The notes under the pieces are model-generated. The model ran no database searches, was not told the DNA's origin, and saw only the letters and a list, made by a program, of their open reading frames with translations. Shown piece after piece: positions 11,076 through 21,186 of a stretch of DNA of 64,000 nucleotides (the first letter of the stretch is position 1; each line of letters begins with the position of its first letter). Source of the DNA: CAWGYQ01 sp963817395 (GTDB taxonomy: Bacteria; Acidobacteriota; Vicinamibacteria; Vicinamibacterales; CAVPJW01); the NCBI GenBank assembly GCA_963817395.1, contig CAWFOC010000012.1:62001-126000 (forward strand). The letters run 5' to 3'. Made by a program: the position numbers and the translations under genes.

Positions 11076-11969
11076 ATGCGGAGAGCCACGGGCTTCACGG
11101 TACGAGGATTGATGCGCGCTTCGGTCTTGAGTGTGGTCGTCGGTGCTCTGGCCCCGGCGAGTGTCTCGGCACAGCAGACGCCGGCACTACCGGCTGTTGA
11201 TGCGCAGGCGGCGGCCGCTACGCCGCAGCCGCCCGCGCCGATCAAGCGTGTGACGTTCTCGGCCGCGGTGGACTTCGCCAACGCCTACATGTTCCGCGGC
11301 ATCTTCCAGGAGGACGAGGGCCTGGTCATCCAGCCGTTCGCCGACCTCGGCATCGCGCTCAGCGAGACCGCGACCGTGAACCTCGGCACGTGGAACAGCC
11401 TTCACACAGGGCCCAGCGGGGCCGATCATCCCGATCGCGACGCGTGGTACGAGGCCGACCTCTACGCGAGCCTCACTGTCGTTGCGGGTAAATGGAAGCC
11501 AGGGGTGCTCTGGACCTCGTACACCAGCCCCAACGACGCCTTCGCCAGCGTGCACGAGATTGCCGTCAGCCTTGCCTACGACGACAGCGGTTCCACCGTG
11601 CCGTTTTCTCCCAAGGTGCTCGTGGCCTTCGAGCTGGATGGCCAGGCCGACGGCGGCTCGAACGAAGGCATCTACATCGAGCTCGGCGCGCGGCCGACCT
11701 TCCCGCTCATCCCCAGCGACAGCCATCCGCTCACTCTCGCCGTCCCGCTCAAGCTCGGTCTGAGCGGCAACGACTACTACGAGGGGGTCGGCGGCAGCGA
11801 TACGTTCGGCTATTTCGATCTCGGCTTCATCGCCAGCGTGCCGCTGGGTGGCGGGTGGGATATTCACGGGGGCGTTGATATCCTGTTCCTCGGCAGCAAC
11901 ATGGAAGCCCTGAACGGCGGCGACAACGTCAAGCCGGTCGCGCTGATCGGCATTGGCTTGGTATTCTGA
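11076..11969 (+). CDS. Putative outer-membrane beta-barrel (porin-like) in the amt-glnD operon
   Basis: The 297-residue protein has a signal peptide (A-S-V-S-A cut before Q-Q), a proline/alanine linker, then alternating amphipathic strands ending in a C-terminal Phe (G-I-G-L-V-F), the usual signal for outer-membrane insertion. The barrel opens with V-D-F-A-N-A-Y-M-F-R-G, typical of the TorF/TIGR02001-like porin group. ATG 11076 is chosen because GGAG sits six bases upstream; an in-frame ATG further up lacks this. It lies 126 bases after amt and 27 before glnD, so it is co-transcribed with nitrogen-uptake genes. Its substrate is unknown; passage of a small nitrogen compound is an inference from context. 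Confidence 0.7.
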   Translation: MRRATGFTVRGLMRASVLSVVVGALAPASVSAQQTPALPAVDAQAAAATPQPPAPIKRVTFSAAVDFANAYMFRGIFQEDEGLVIQPFADLGIALSETATVNLGTWNSLHTGPSGADHPDRDAWYEADLYASLTVVAGKWKPGVLWTSYTSPNDAFASVHEIAVSLAYDDSGSTVPFSPKVLVAFELDGQADGGSNEGIYIELGARPTFPLIPSDSHPLTLAVPLKLGLSGNDYYEGVGGSDTFGYFDLGFIASVPLGGGWDIHGGVDILFLGSNMEALNGGDNVKPVALIGIGLVF

Positions 11970-11995
11970 GCGGCGCAGGTTCACGGAGCTCGATC

Positions 11996-14674
11996 GTGCA
12001 CGAGGCCCTGCCCGGCTTTTCCCCGTCGGTGTCCGCGGGAACGGGCAGGGTTCGCTATGGGCCGGCAGTCATCTCATCGATGTCCATCACCGACACCGGC
12101 GATCGGGAGGTCTGGGAACGGCGCGCGCGGCTGGCCGAGTCGCTCGATGCCGCTCGCAACGAGTTTGCCGCCGACGCCAGGCTGGGCCACGGCGGCGTGC
12201 GCGCGCACGTCCGGCTGTCCGACCGCATCGATGGTCTCCTCACCGAGATTGTCGACGACTCCTTGAGCCAGACGGCGGCCAGGGTTGCGGTGTGCGCCAT
12301 CGGCGGGTACGGCCGCCGGCGGCTGTGCCTCCACTCGGACATCGATCTGCTGATCATCGTCGACGGACGAATCGGCGCGCAGGAAGAGCGCTTCGTCAAG
12401 GCGGTGCTGCATCCGCTCTGGGATCTGCGCCTCACCGTCGGTCACCAGATTCGCGAGCTCGCAGAACTGGCCGATCCCTCCGAGCGCGAACGCGTGGCGC
12501 GCGACAACCCGGAGTTTCTCCTCGCGCTGGCAGACACGAGGTTTCTGGCCGGCTCGCCGGAGATTGCCGACGCCGTGCGGCGTCCGTTTGCGGGCGCCAA
12601 TGCCGAGCAGGCGTCAGCGGTGGCGGCCGCGCTGCTGATCCTGACTTCGAAGCGGCATGCGCAGTTCAATGACACGGTCTACCAGCTGGAACCCGACGTG
12701 AAGGACTCGCCCGGCGGTATCCGCGACGTGAATGCGGCCCGACTGATCCGCACCTTCGCCGACATCCCGGCGAGCCCCACGAGCGCCGACGACGTCGTGC
12801 GGCTCAGCGAGGCCGAGGAGTTTCTGCTGCGGACGCGCTCGATTCTGCATCTCGAGACGGGCCGCAACCTGAACGTCCTGACGCATCCCCTGCAGGAGAC
12901 GGTCGCCGAGACGCTGGGCTATTCGGGCAGCCGCGCGCACCACCAGGTAGAGCTCCTGATGGGCGACTACTTCCGTCACGCGCGCGAGGTGAGCCGCGTG
13001 CTCGATCGCGCGCAGCGCGTGGCGAGAGCGCCCAGGGTCCCGGTTCCTTCCCGGCCGCTCGACGACAACATGGAAATCGTGGTCGACGGCGTCCGGTTCG
13101 TCGATCCGACGCAGACGATGCGCGATCCGGACGCCTGGCTTCGTCTCTTCGCGCGGGCCGTCGATGAAGGGTGCGCGGTGTCCGACGAAGCGCTCTCGCT
13201 GCTCGAGCGCGTCGTCGATCGGCTGCCGGGGCCGGACTTCGTCGATACGGAGTTCGACCGCCAGGTGTTGATGGATTTTCTGCGGCCGCGGGCCGGGCTC
13301 TACGATCGGCTCACCGAGATGCGTGACTGCGGACTTCTCAGCCGCATCTTCCCCGAGTTCGAGCGGATTCAGTGCCGGGTGATCCGCGACTTCTACCACC
13401 GGTATACGGTGGACGAGCACACGCTGCTGACGATCCGCAACGTCGAGTCGCTGCTCGATCCCGCCAATGCCAGCCGGCGCCGCTTCGCCGCGCTCCTGAG
13501 CGAACTGCGCAACCCGGAGTTGCTGACGCTGGCGCTCATCTACCACGACGCGGGCAAGTGGAAGGACGAGGACCATGCCAGCGAGAGCGTGCGGCTGGCG
13601 ACCACCATGCTCGACCGCCTGAAGCTCTCACCCGAGTCTCGTCACACGGTGGACTTCCTGATCGGGCAGCACCTCCAGATGTCGCACGTCGCCTTCCGGC
13701 GCGATTCGGAGGATCCCGACATCGTGCGCCGGTTCGCGGACCTGGTCGGCACCGAGGAGCACCTCAAGATGCTGTGCCTCCTCACGTTCGCCGACGTGGG
13801 TGCCGTCAGCCCCGAAACGCTGACGCCGTGGAAGGAAGAACTGCTCTGGCGTCTGTACGTCGACACCTACAATCACCTGACGCGCGCCTACGCGGACGAG
13901 GTGATCGATCGCCGGCAGACGGGTCCTCCCTCGCTCCTGGCGGAACGCCCGGCTGACATTCCCGAGGCCGAGATCGCGGCGTTCCTCGGCGGGCTCCCCC
14001 GCCGGTACCTTGCGCTCTTCAGCCCCGACACCATCTTCCGGCACATTCGCCTGGCGCGCGATATCCAGTCGGATCACGTGCATCTGTTCCTCGAGCGCAA
14101 GGCGGATGTCTGGGATCTGACGGTGGTGACGCTCGACAAGCGGTACCTCTTCTCGAACATCTCGGGCGTGCTCGCCTACTTCGGCATGAACATCCTTCGA
14201 GGTCAGGCGATGACCAATACGAACGGTCTGGTCGTCGACGTCTTCGAGTTCACGGACCAGGAAGGCTTCTTCCACCACAACCCCGACGCCGTGCCCGAGT
14301 TTCACCGAACGATGCAGAGCGCCGTGGCCGGATCGGTGGAGGTGACGGCCCTTCTCCGCGCCAAGCAGCGCAGCCTCGTGTACCGGCGCCCGCAGCGCGT
14401 GGATCCCGTCATCTATTTCGACAACGAGCACTCGCATCGATACAGCATCCTGGAGATTGTCGCGGACGACGCCGTGGGTCTGCTCCACCGGATCAGCCGG
14501 GTGATCTCGGAGCAGGGATGCGACGTCGATCTCGTGCTCATCTCGACCGAAGGTCACAAGGCCATTGACGTCTTCCACCTCACCAAAGACGGCGCCAAGG
14601 TGGATGACGCCACGCAGGCAACCCTGAAGGACAATCTGGCGCACATGCTGGAGGCTGCTCATGAAGCTCATTAA
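11996..14674 (+). CDS. glnD: PII uridylyltransferase / uridylyl-removing enzyme
   Basis: GlnD senses glutamine and adds or removes UMP on the PII protein. The 892-residue protein matches the usual length. The nucleotidyltransferase domain shows G-G-Y-G-R-R-R and the metal-binding D-I-D at about residues 116-118. The HD hydrolase domain has D-E-H-T-L near 472 and H-D-A-G-K near 518. Two ACT domains, which bind glutamine, lie at about 704-780 and 815-890. GTG 11996 has GGAG upstream; ATG 12080 is a possible alternative that shortens the poorly conserved N-terminus. The stop overlaps the next gene by 14 bases, and that gene encodes its substrate. Confidence 0.95.
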   Translation: MHEALPGFSPSVSAGTGRVRYGPAVISSMSITDTGDREVWERRARLAESLDAARNEFAADARLGHGGVRAHVRLSDRIDGLLTEIVDDSLSQTAARVAVCAIGGYGRRRLCLHSDIDLLIIVDGRIGAQEERFVKAVLHPLWDLRLTVGHQIRELAELADPSERERVARDNPEFLLALADTRFLAGSPEIADAVRRPFAGANAEQASAVAAALLILTSKRHAQFNDTVYQLEPDVKDSPGGIRDVNAARLIRTFADIPASPTSADDVVRLSEAEEFLLRTRSILHLETGRNLNVLTHPLQETVAETLGYSGSRAHHQVELLMGDYFRHAREVSRVLDRAQRVARAPRVPVPSRPLDDNMEIVVDGVRFVDPTQTMRDPDAWLRLFARAVDEGCAVSDEALSLLERVVDRLPGPDFVDTEFDRQVLMDFLRPRAGLYDRLTEMRDCGLLSRIFPEFERIQCRVIRDFYHRYTVDEHTLLTIRNVESLLDPANASRRRFAALLSELRNPELLTLALIYHDAGKWKDEDHASESVRLATTMLDRLKLSPESRHTVDFLIGQHLQMSHVAFRRDSEDPDIVRRFADLVGTEEHLKMLCLLTFADVGAVSPETLTPWKEELLWRLYVDTYNHLTRAYADEVIDRRQTGPPSLLAERPADIPEAEIAAFLGGLPRRYLALFSPDTIFRHIRLARDIQSDHVHLFLERKADVWDLTVVTLDKRYLFSNISGVLAYFGMNILRGQAMTNTNGLVVDVFEFTDQEGFFHHNPDAVPEFHRTMQSAVAGSVEVTALLRAKQRSLVYRRPQRVDPVIYFDNEHSHRYSILEIVADDAVGLLHRISRVISEQGCDVDLVLISTEGHKAIDVFHLTKDGAKVDDATQATLKDNLAHMLEAAHEAH

Positions 14675-14993
14675 GGCCATCGTCCGACCCAACAAGGTTG
14701 ACGATGTTCGGGACGCGCTCGACAAGCTGCACATCTCGGGAATGACGGTCAGCGAGGTGCGCGGACACGGCCGGCAGAAGGGCCACACCGCCATCTACCG
14801 GGGCAGCGAGTACAACGTCACCCTGCTGCCGAAGATGCAAATCGACGTCGTCGTGGCCGACAGCGTCGTCAACGAGGTGGTGCAGGAGATCATCAAGGCG
14901 GCGCGGACCGGCGAGATCGGCGACGGCCGCGTGTTCCTGCTGCCCGTCGAGCACAGCTACAACATCCGCACGGGCGAAACCGACATGGTGTAG
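14661..14993 (+). CDS. PII nitrogen-regulatory protein (GlnB/GlnK type)
   Basis: Trimeric PII signal protein that binds ATP/ADP and 2-oxoglutarate and controls Amt and other nitrogen targets. The 110-residue protein has Tyr51 in the T-loop (G-S-E-Y-N), the site GlnD uridylylates, and the PII C-signature region T-G-E-I-G-D-G-R-V-F. The C-terminus ends N-I-R-T-G-E as expected, although the segment just before it (V-E-H-S-Y) is less typical. GGAGG at 14650-14654 sits six bases before ATG 14661. It is the last gene of the amt-barrel-glnD operon and is followed by a terminator. Linkage to amt favours a GlnK role, but GlnB cannot be excluded. Confidence 0.95.
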   Translation: MKLIKAIVRPNKVDDVRDALDKLHISGMTVSEVRGHGRQKGHTAIYRGSEYNVTLLPKMQIDVVVADSVVNEVVQEIIKAARTGEIGDGRVFLLPVEHSYNIRTGETDMV

Positions 14994-15020
14994 GCGGGCC
15001 GTGACGGACCACGACGAAGA

Positions 15021-15050
15021 GGCACGCGTCCACGGCGGCGCGTGCCCTTT
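15021..15050 (+). terminator. Terminator after the amt-glnD-PII operon
   Basis: Perfect 8-bp stem GGCACGCG (15021-15028) and CGCGTGCC (15039-15046) with a 10-base loop, followed by CTTT. It lies 27 bases after the PII stop codon. Confidence 0.75.
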
Positions 15051-15091
15051 CGAATGCCCGGTCGCCCCACGCGCGACCCGAATCCCCCCGC

Positions 15092-15097
15092 TATAAT
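15092..15097 (+). promoter_or_regulatory. Consensus -10 box TATAAT
   Basis: A perfect TATAAT in a very GC-rich stretch, 50 bases before the HprK-like gene. No convincing -35 box is seen upstream. Confidence 0.5.
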
Positions 15098-15147
15098 TCA
15101 GCCCGGCGCCGTTCGACGGTGCCGACAGTCCGAACCGCCCGCCGCTC

Positions 15148-16356
15148 ATGTATCGCCGCGTCATCGGCTTCGGCAGCTTCGCGCTCGACGTCGGCGCCTC
15201 CAGGCGCGACGACCTGGAGTGGCTCGTCGAGTTCCTGTCCCCGCAGTTCTCGCTCGCCCCCCCACGGCGCGCGGACTGGACAGTCCACCTGCGCACCGAT
15301 TCGCAGGCGTTCAAAGGGCTGCGCAAACGCTTGAACGGCGGTGATGCGCCCGAGCAGGAAGCCGCGTTCGCGCTCGACACGCAGACCATCTATCTGCCGC
15401 GCCTGGGCGGGTGGTTGTTCGACCGCGATTTCGACGTGGCATACCACATCAGCGGGAACCGCCAACACGTGGAGATCGTTCGACCGTCGTACAACCGTTG
15501 GAATGCGCGGGTCTCGTTGATGCGGGTGATTCGCGAGCTGGCGATGACCCACGCCGAAAGCCGGGGGGGCGTCCTGATTCACGGGGGCGCGTATCTCGTG
15601 AATGGTCGCGCCGTGGCCATTGCGGGCGCCAAGGGCTCGGGCAAGACCACGTCGCTCGTTCAGGCGCTTTCCGAGCGCGGCGTCCGCTACATTTCCAACG
15701 ACCGCCTCCTGGTGACCGAGCACCGCGGAAGGTTGACGTGCCGCGGAATTCCGACCATCGTGACGCTCAGACGCTCGATGCTGGCGGGATTGCCCGCGCT
15801 TGCCGAGCGGCTGTCGGCCTCACGCTATGTGTGCTTCCTGACCAGGGATGAAGCGCGGAGCGGTCGCATCGTTCCGGATCAGATCCTCGACAACGAAGGA
15901 AGGTTCTCCGTGAGCCCGCCGCAGTTTTGCGATCTGCTCGGCGTCGAGGGCGCGGCCGGCGGCACGCTGGCTGCCATCGTGTTCCCGCTCATCACCGATC
16001 AGCGAGGAACGACGCGGCTCAGACGGCTTGCCGGCGCCGACGCCGCACAGCACATTCGGCGCGGCTTGTTTCGCGCGAATCTCGACAGGATCGCGCGTCG
16101 AGCCTTCGACGCGTCGGGCCCGCGTCAGACGCCACCGGGCGAGCTGGCCGAGGCGCTGCCCGAACGAGTGCGGTGCTACGCGCTGGAACTGGGCCGCGAC
16201 GCCGCCAGCAACAGCTCGTGGGTGTCGCGCGCGGCCGATCTCGTCGAAGGCGGCCGTGGAAGGACGCGGCCCGAAAGTGCGGCCGGATCGCTGAACACCG
16301 GGCTCGACGCGGCCGCGTGCGGCGCGCCGGGCCCTCAATCAGCGCGAAGAGCCTGA
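15148..16356 (+). CDS. HprK-related P-loop kinase/ATPase
   Basis: The 402-residue protein resembles the C-terminal kinase fold of HPr kinase/phosphorylase and the related HprK-like proteins found beside glycan and peptide-modification genes. Walker A is G-A-K-G-S-G-K-T-T at residues 160-168. The strand before it (L-I-H-G-G-A-Y) and the later I-S-N-D-R motif fit that fold. The first 130 residues have no family I recognise. No HPr or PTS gene is in the window, so the substrate is unknown. It converges on the glycosyltransferase/ADOP operon and its last 22 bases overlap the ADOP stop. The acidic/Arg-rich tail after residue 365 looks poorly structured and may be a read-through beyond an error. 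Confidence 0.7.
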   Translation: MYRRVIGFGSFALDVGASRRDDLEWLVEFLSPQFSLAPPRRADWTVHLRTDSQAFKGLRKRLNGGDAPEQEAAFALDTQTIYLPRLGGWLFDRDFDVAYHISGNRQHVEIVRPSYNRWNARVSLMRVIRELAMTHAESRGGVLIHGGAYLVNGRAVAIAGAKGSGKTTSLVQALSERGVRYISNDRLLVTEHRGRLTCRGIPTIVTLRRSMLAGLPALAERLSASRYVCFLTRDEARSGRIVPDQILDNEGRFSVSPPQFCDLLGVEGAAGGTLAAIVFPLITDQRGTTRLRRLAGADAAQHIRRGLFRANLDRIARRAFDASGPRQTPPGELAEALPERVRCYALELGRDAASNSSWVSRAADLVEGGRGRTRPESAAGSLNTGLDAAACGAPGPQSARRA

Positions 16357-18788
16357 ACCACGTCCACTCGTGCGGCGCGAAGGGCCGGAATCGCGGAGGC
16401 CACAACCGCCGCAAGGCACAGTACGACGGCGGCGAGGACGAGCGTCAGCGGATCCCTCGGCGAGAGCTCGTACAGCACGCTGCTCATCAGACCGGTCAGC
16501 GCCATCGCCACCACACACCCAATGGCAATGCCGGCGGCGGCTATGACCGCGCCCTCCAGCACAACCCCTGCCAGCAGATCTCGCGGCATCGATCCCAGAG
16601 CGAGCCGGATGCCGAACTCCCGCGTGCGGGCGCTCACCGAGAACGCCAGGACGCCGGCCACGCCGACGAGCGCGATGGCCGTCGCGACACCGGCGAAGCC
16701 TCCCATGACGAGGGCGTTGAGACGGTTGGGCGTGAGCACTTCGGCGCGAATGTCGGCGAGCGAGGCCGCACGCTCCACCGGCTGGTCGGCCAGCAGGCTG
16801 TGCACGACACGCGTGATCGCGGGCACGAGCATGTAGGGGTCCACCGCCGTGCGCACGAACAGGCGTCCGCCGCCAGGTTCCTGGTGGAAGGGGTGATACA
16901 CGGTCATCTGCGGCGGTGCGGTCACGGCGTCACGTACGTCGGCAGCGACACCGACGATGCGTCGTGGCTCGGTGCTGACCTCGATGAACCGCATGCGGGC
17001 GTCGGTCCATCGGAGGGCTGCGTCCTACGACGTCCTGACCCGGGAACAGGCGGCGCGCCACCGACTCGCTGACGACGACCACGCGCTCGCGGCCGTCCCG
17101 ATCGTCGGCCGTGAACTCGCGGCCCGCACGGAGCGGGATGCTCAGAGCCGGAAAGAACCCGGGCGAGACGGATCGAAATCGTGCCCGCGGATCCTCGCCG
17201 CCCGCGTCGATCGCCTCTGCCGTCGACGGTGAACTCGAAATCGCCGCCGAAATCGTCCACGTCGCGCCAGGGCACGCTGCTGCCCACGGCCACTGCCGTG
17301 ACTCCCGGGAGCGCGGATACGCGCTGCTGGATGTTCTCGTAGAACAGACGGACCTGATCGAGCGAGCGGCCGAAGGTGGTGACCGGCACGTTGATCGCGA
17401 GCACGCTTCCTGTTTCGAAGCCCGGCTCGGTGGCATGGAGCGCGAGCAGGGTCCGCGTCAGCAGGCCGGCGCCAGCGAGCAGGACGAACGAGGCGGCAAT
17501 CTGCGCGACGGCAAAGGCACGCTGCCGTCCGCGGGCAGCGTCGGTCGTCCTGGCGGCGGAGGTGGCCAGCGGCAGCCCGCCCCCGGTGGAATCGGCCGAA
17601 GGCAGACGAGGAATGAAGGCGAAGACCATGGCCGCCACCATCGACAGCGCCGCGGCGACCCACGGCAGCATGGGGTCGAGCGTGAGGTCCTCGGCGCGGA
17701 CAGTGACCCGCGACGCGATTCGGGCGAGCAGGGTGACGGCCGGGCCGGCGATCAGCAGACCCACGAGCGCGCCGCCAGCCGACAGCAGCAGGCACTCGGC
17801 CAGCAGGGCGCCGCGCAGATTGCCGCGGCTCGCGCCGAGCGCCGCGCGGATAGCCATTTCCGGTTGACGGCTGAGCGTGCGCGCCAGCACCAGGTTGGCG
17901 GCGTTGGCACAGGCGACGACAAACACCAGCGCGGCGGCCGCCATCAGAATCAGCAGCATCGTTTTCGCGCCGCGAGTGACCTGATCGCGCAGCGCGACGG
18001 CGTCGATTCGGAAATCCGCGCGCGAATCGGTACGCCTCGGCGTGGCTGGCCTTGATCGCGCCATGCGCCGCCACGAGCTCCGCCTTCGCGCTCTCGAGGT
18101 CGACGCCCGGAGCGAGACGCCCAAAGAGCTCCGTCATGCGGTGCTCGCGATCGCTCGTCATGGCGGCCGACATGTGATGCGGGCTCGTCACGACGTTCGC
18201 GATAATCTCCGCCTCGGCCGGGTAGGACACCGAGGGCTGGAGCACGCCGACGATCGTCGCCTCGCGCGTGCCGAGCCTGACGCTCTTTCCGAGCATCGAT
18301 GGATCCGAGCCCAGCTGGTTGGTCCAGAACCGGTGGGTCACCACGACGGCGCCCGGCGCGGACGGGCCATCGTCCTGTGGCCCGATGAGACGCCCGAGGA
18401 CGGGCCGGAGGCCCATGACCTCGAAATAGCCGCCGTCCACCAGCCCGGCCGTCAGCTCGCGCGGCTCGCCAAAGCCCACCGCCGTGAACGTCATCGTCGA
18501 GAACTCGCCGATCGCTCGAATGGTCTGCAGGCGGCCGCGGAGGTCGGCAATCTCCGGCACCGAGAAATAGGCGTTCTCGGAGCCGATGCCTCTGGCCGAC
18601 TGCCTGAGATAGATCAGCCGGCTCTCGTCGCGGTTCGGCAGCGGCTTCAGCAGAACGCCGCGGACGACGCTGAAGATCGAGGCATTCGCGCCGATGCCGA
18701 GTCCCAGGGTGAGGATGACAGCAACGGCGAAGCCGGGAGCGCGAACGAGCCCCCTGGCGGCGTATCGAAGCTCGCGCAGAAACGACAT
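16335..18788 (-). CDS. ADOP-type ABC permease (MacB/FtsX family), three frameshifts
   Basis: Large single-chain permease of the acidobacterial duplicated orphan permease type: two FtsX-like units with four membrane helices each and MacB-type periplasmic domains, normally about 800 residues. The N-terminus (S-F-L-R-E-L-R-Y-A-A-R-G-L) and first helix (I-L-T-L-G-L-G-I-G-A-N) are classical. The middle F-V-V-A-C-A-N-A-A-N-L block and the C-terminal R-E-F-G-I-R-L-A-L-G block are also typical. The frame changes near 18020, 17213 and 17015, always in the same direction; dropping a base each time restores about 817 residues, including L-R-W-T-D-A-R-M at the last site. GGAGGA precedes the ATG. No ATPase is encoded nearby, as usual for ADOPs. 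It is last in the glycosyltransferase operon. Confidence 0.85.
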
Positions 18789-18844
18789 GCAGGCTTCCTC
18801 CAAGGTTCTATTCCACGTTGGCCGCGCCGCCTTTAACGAACGCG

Positions 18845-21186
18845 TCACGGGGTGTGACGAGCCGCCTGCACCACGATCGAGCGTGAAAAATCTGGCAGCG
18901 TCACACGTCCATCCTCGGCGTCGGCCTCGCTCCAGCAGCGCCGTCCAGGGATCGTAGACACGCACGTCACCGACGCGGCCGGTTGCGACAGCCGGCAAAT
19001 CAATCGCGACCCCGTGCAACGGTTCGGCCGGCCGGCCCTCCTCGAGCTCGCTTCGCCACGTGGCCAGAGCGTCGCGGCACCACACCAGAATCGTGCGCCG
19101 GCCCACGAGCGCCAGGATCCGCAGCCGTGGGTGCGCCACCGTCACGGGCTCGAACCGCTCGGCGGGAGGGTCGATGCCCGAGATGGCTTCCGCGAACCGC
19201 GCGAAATGATGCCAGAGCTTCATCCGCTCGACGTAAGAATCCCAGTGCCACATCTGACCCGGTCCTGCCGCGCCGCTCAGGAACGGGGCGAAGAGAAAGT
19301 CGTGCAGGATGATGCCATCACGATCCCTGGCATAGAGGGCCGATGGCGCGGTGTGTTTCGGCTCCACGGCTCCGCACTCGGCCAGGAGGACGGGACGGTC
19401 CTGCGCGATGGCCCGCAGAGAGGCCACGGCGTCGGCCGCGAGCACATCGACCGCGCCGTGACAGATGCTCCATGACGCGCCGAGATCGAGATAGCGGTGC
19501 ACCTGAGCGACCTGATTGCCCGGCAGCGAGCACAACGGCCTCATAGGCCTCGAGGCGCTCATTGGAATGCAGGCTGCCGAGGCTCTGCATCGCGAGGGTC
19601 GCCGGGCACAGCCGGTTGAGCTCGGCGAGCATGTCCCTGGTCCAGTCGAGCCAGTCGCCGCCTTCGACGCAGTCGATCTCGTTCCACAACTCCCATCCGA
19701 AGATCCGCGAATCGCCGCGATACCGATCGGTGAGCCATGCGAGCTTGCGTTTGAACTGCTCGCGGCAGGCCGGCTGGTCGAAGAAGTCGGCGGTGGTGCG
19801 GGCGGATCCTCCTCGCGAGACGTGATGGAGCGACTTGTTGAATGGCAGCCCGCCCGTCGGACCGACGCTTCTGAACTGATCGATGCACATCTTGACGCGG
19901 AGGCCTAGGCGGTTGGCGGCATCGAGCGCTCGATCGATCCGCCGGGCACGAGTCTCGTCGTACTGCCCGCTTCGATAACACTCGACGTCGAAGAATTCGC
20001 ACCCCAGCCAGATGCGGCAATAGTTGCCGCCCTGGCTGGCCAGGCTCGTCATCAGCTGCTCGAGCGCGTCCAGCCCGTGTCCGATCGGCGGCTCAACCAA
20101 GTTCATGCCAATTGGCACATACGGGCGCCCGTCGGAGAGCTCGAAATAGCGTGGATCCCTCAGGCTCACCCGCACGAACGCCGTCGGGCCGCCGGAGGCC
20201 CGGATGGTCGGGCGGATCTGTTCTGCCGGTGGGTGATCGACGCGCGATTCGACGGGCGGGCTCGTCGCGGATCCGGGCGTCGGTGTCTCGCGAACGGTTC
20301 GTCCAAGACACGCGTGCCACCACGATTGCACGCCCTGCAGCTTGATCCACGACCTGTAGTCGCGCGGGTGCCGGAGATACCCGGCCAGGTACACGCCGCT
20401 CAGTGCCGCCGCATATGCGAACCCGTAATGCTTTCGGTAGTAGCGCAATCTGGTTTCGACGAGGTACTGAAGGGCCACGGCGAAAACCTGACGCATGCTT
20501 TGAGCCTGGTGATGGATCACGGACACGTCGTCCAGCGCGTACACCTTCCATCCGGCGCGTCCGGCACGGAAGCACCAGTCGAGCTCCTCCGCATAGATGA
20601 AGAACTGCTCGTCGAGCATCCCGATCCGCTCGACGACCTCCGATCGAATCATGAGACACGCCCCGCTGATCCAGTCAACGTGACGAGGCTGGCCCGCGAG
20701 CACGGGCGCCTGTTCCGGCGCGCTCCACCGGCCGCTCATCCACGCGACGCTTCGTGACTGCCGGATTTCCGACCACATCGTCGGGAACGGCAGGCCGCGC
20801 GATTGTGATGATCCGTCCGAGTTGAGCAGGTGCGGGCCGCAGATCCCGGCGTCGGTTCTGCTCTCGAGAAAATCCAGCATCCGGCGGAGCGCATCGGCAG
20901 GCACTTCGGTGTCAGGGTTGAGCAGAAGGATGTAGCGCCCCGAGGCCCGCCTCATCACCAGGTTGTTTGCTGCGGCGAACCCGAGGTTCTCGGAACTTCG
21001 GACGAGGCGGACATCGGGAAACTCGGTCTCCACGAGATCGGCGCTCCCGTCGGGCGAGGCGTTGTCCACCACCCATATCTCTGCCGTCACGCCCTCGCTC
21101 GCCGTCACCGAGGCCAGGCAGTCGCGGAGTCGCTCGCGCGTGTTGTAGCTGACGATCGCCACCACCACGTCGGGCAGGGCATTCAT
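18845..21186 (-). CDS. Glycosyltransferase family 2 fused to a glycosidase-like TIM-barrel domain
   Basis: Residues 1 to about 290 form a GT2 domain of the rhamnosyl/galactosyltransferase type: V-A-I-V-S-Y-N start, V-V-D-N-A-S-P-D-G, the L-L-N-P-D-T-E DxD region, and an E-E-L-D-W-C-F motif. After a Pro/Ser/Thr linker, residues from about 345 look like a cellulase-like (GH5-type) barrel: D-G-R-P-Y-V-P-I-G-M-N, R-I-W-L-G, E-L-W-N-E as the likely acid/base and L-L-A-E-C-G as the likely nucleophile. Two shifts (near 19530 and 18930) break the frame; repair at the second gives a tidy C-terminal strand domain ending T-P and TGA at 18845-18847. About 780 residues. Its ATG overlaps the upstream glycosyltransferase by ATGA. 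Confidence 0.75.
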
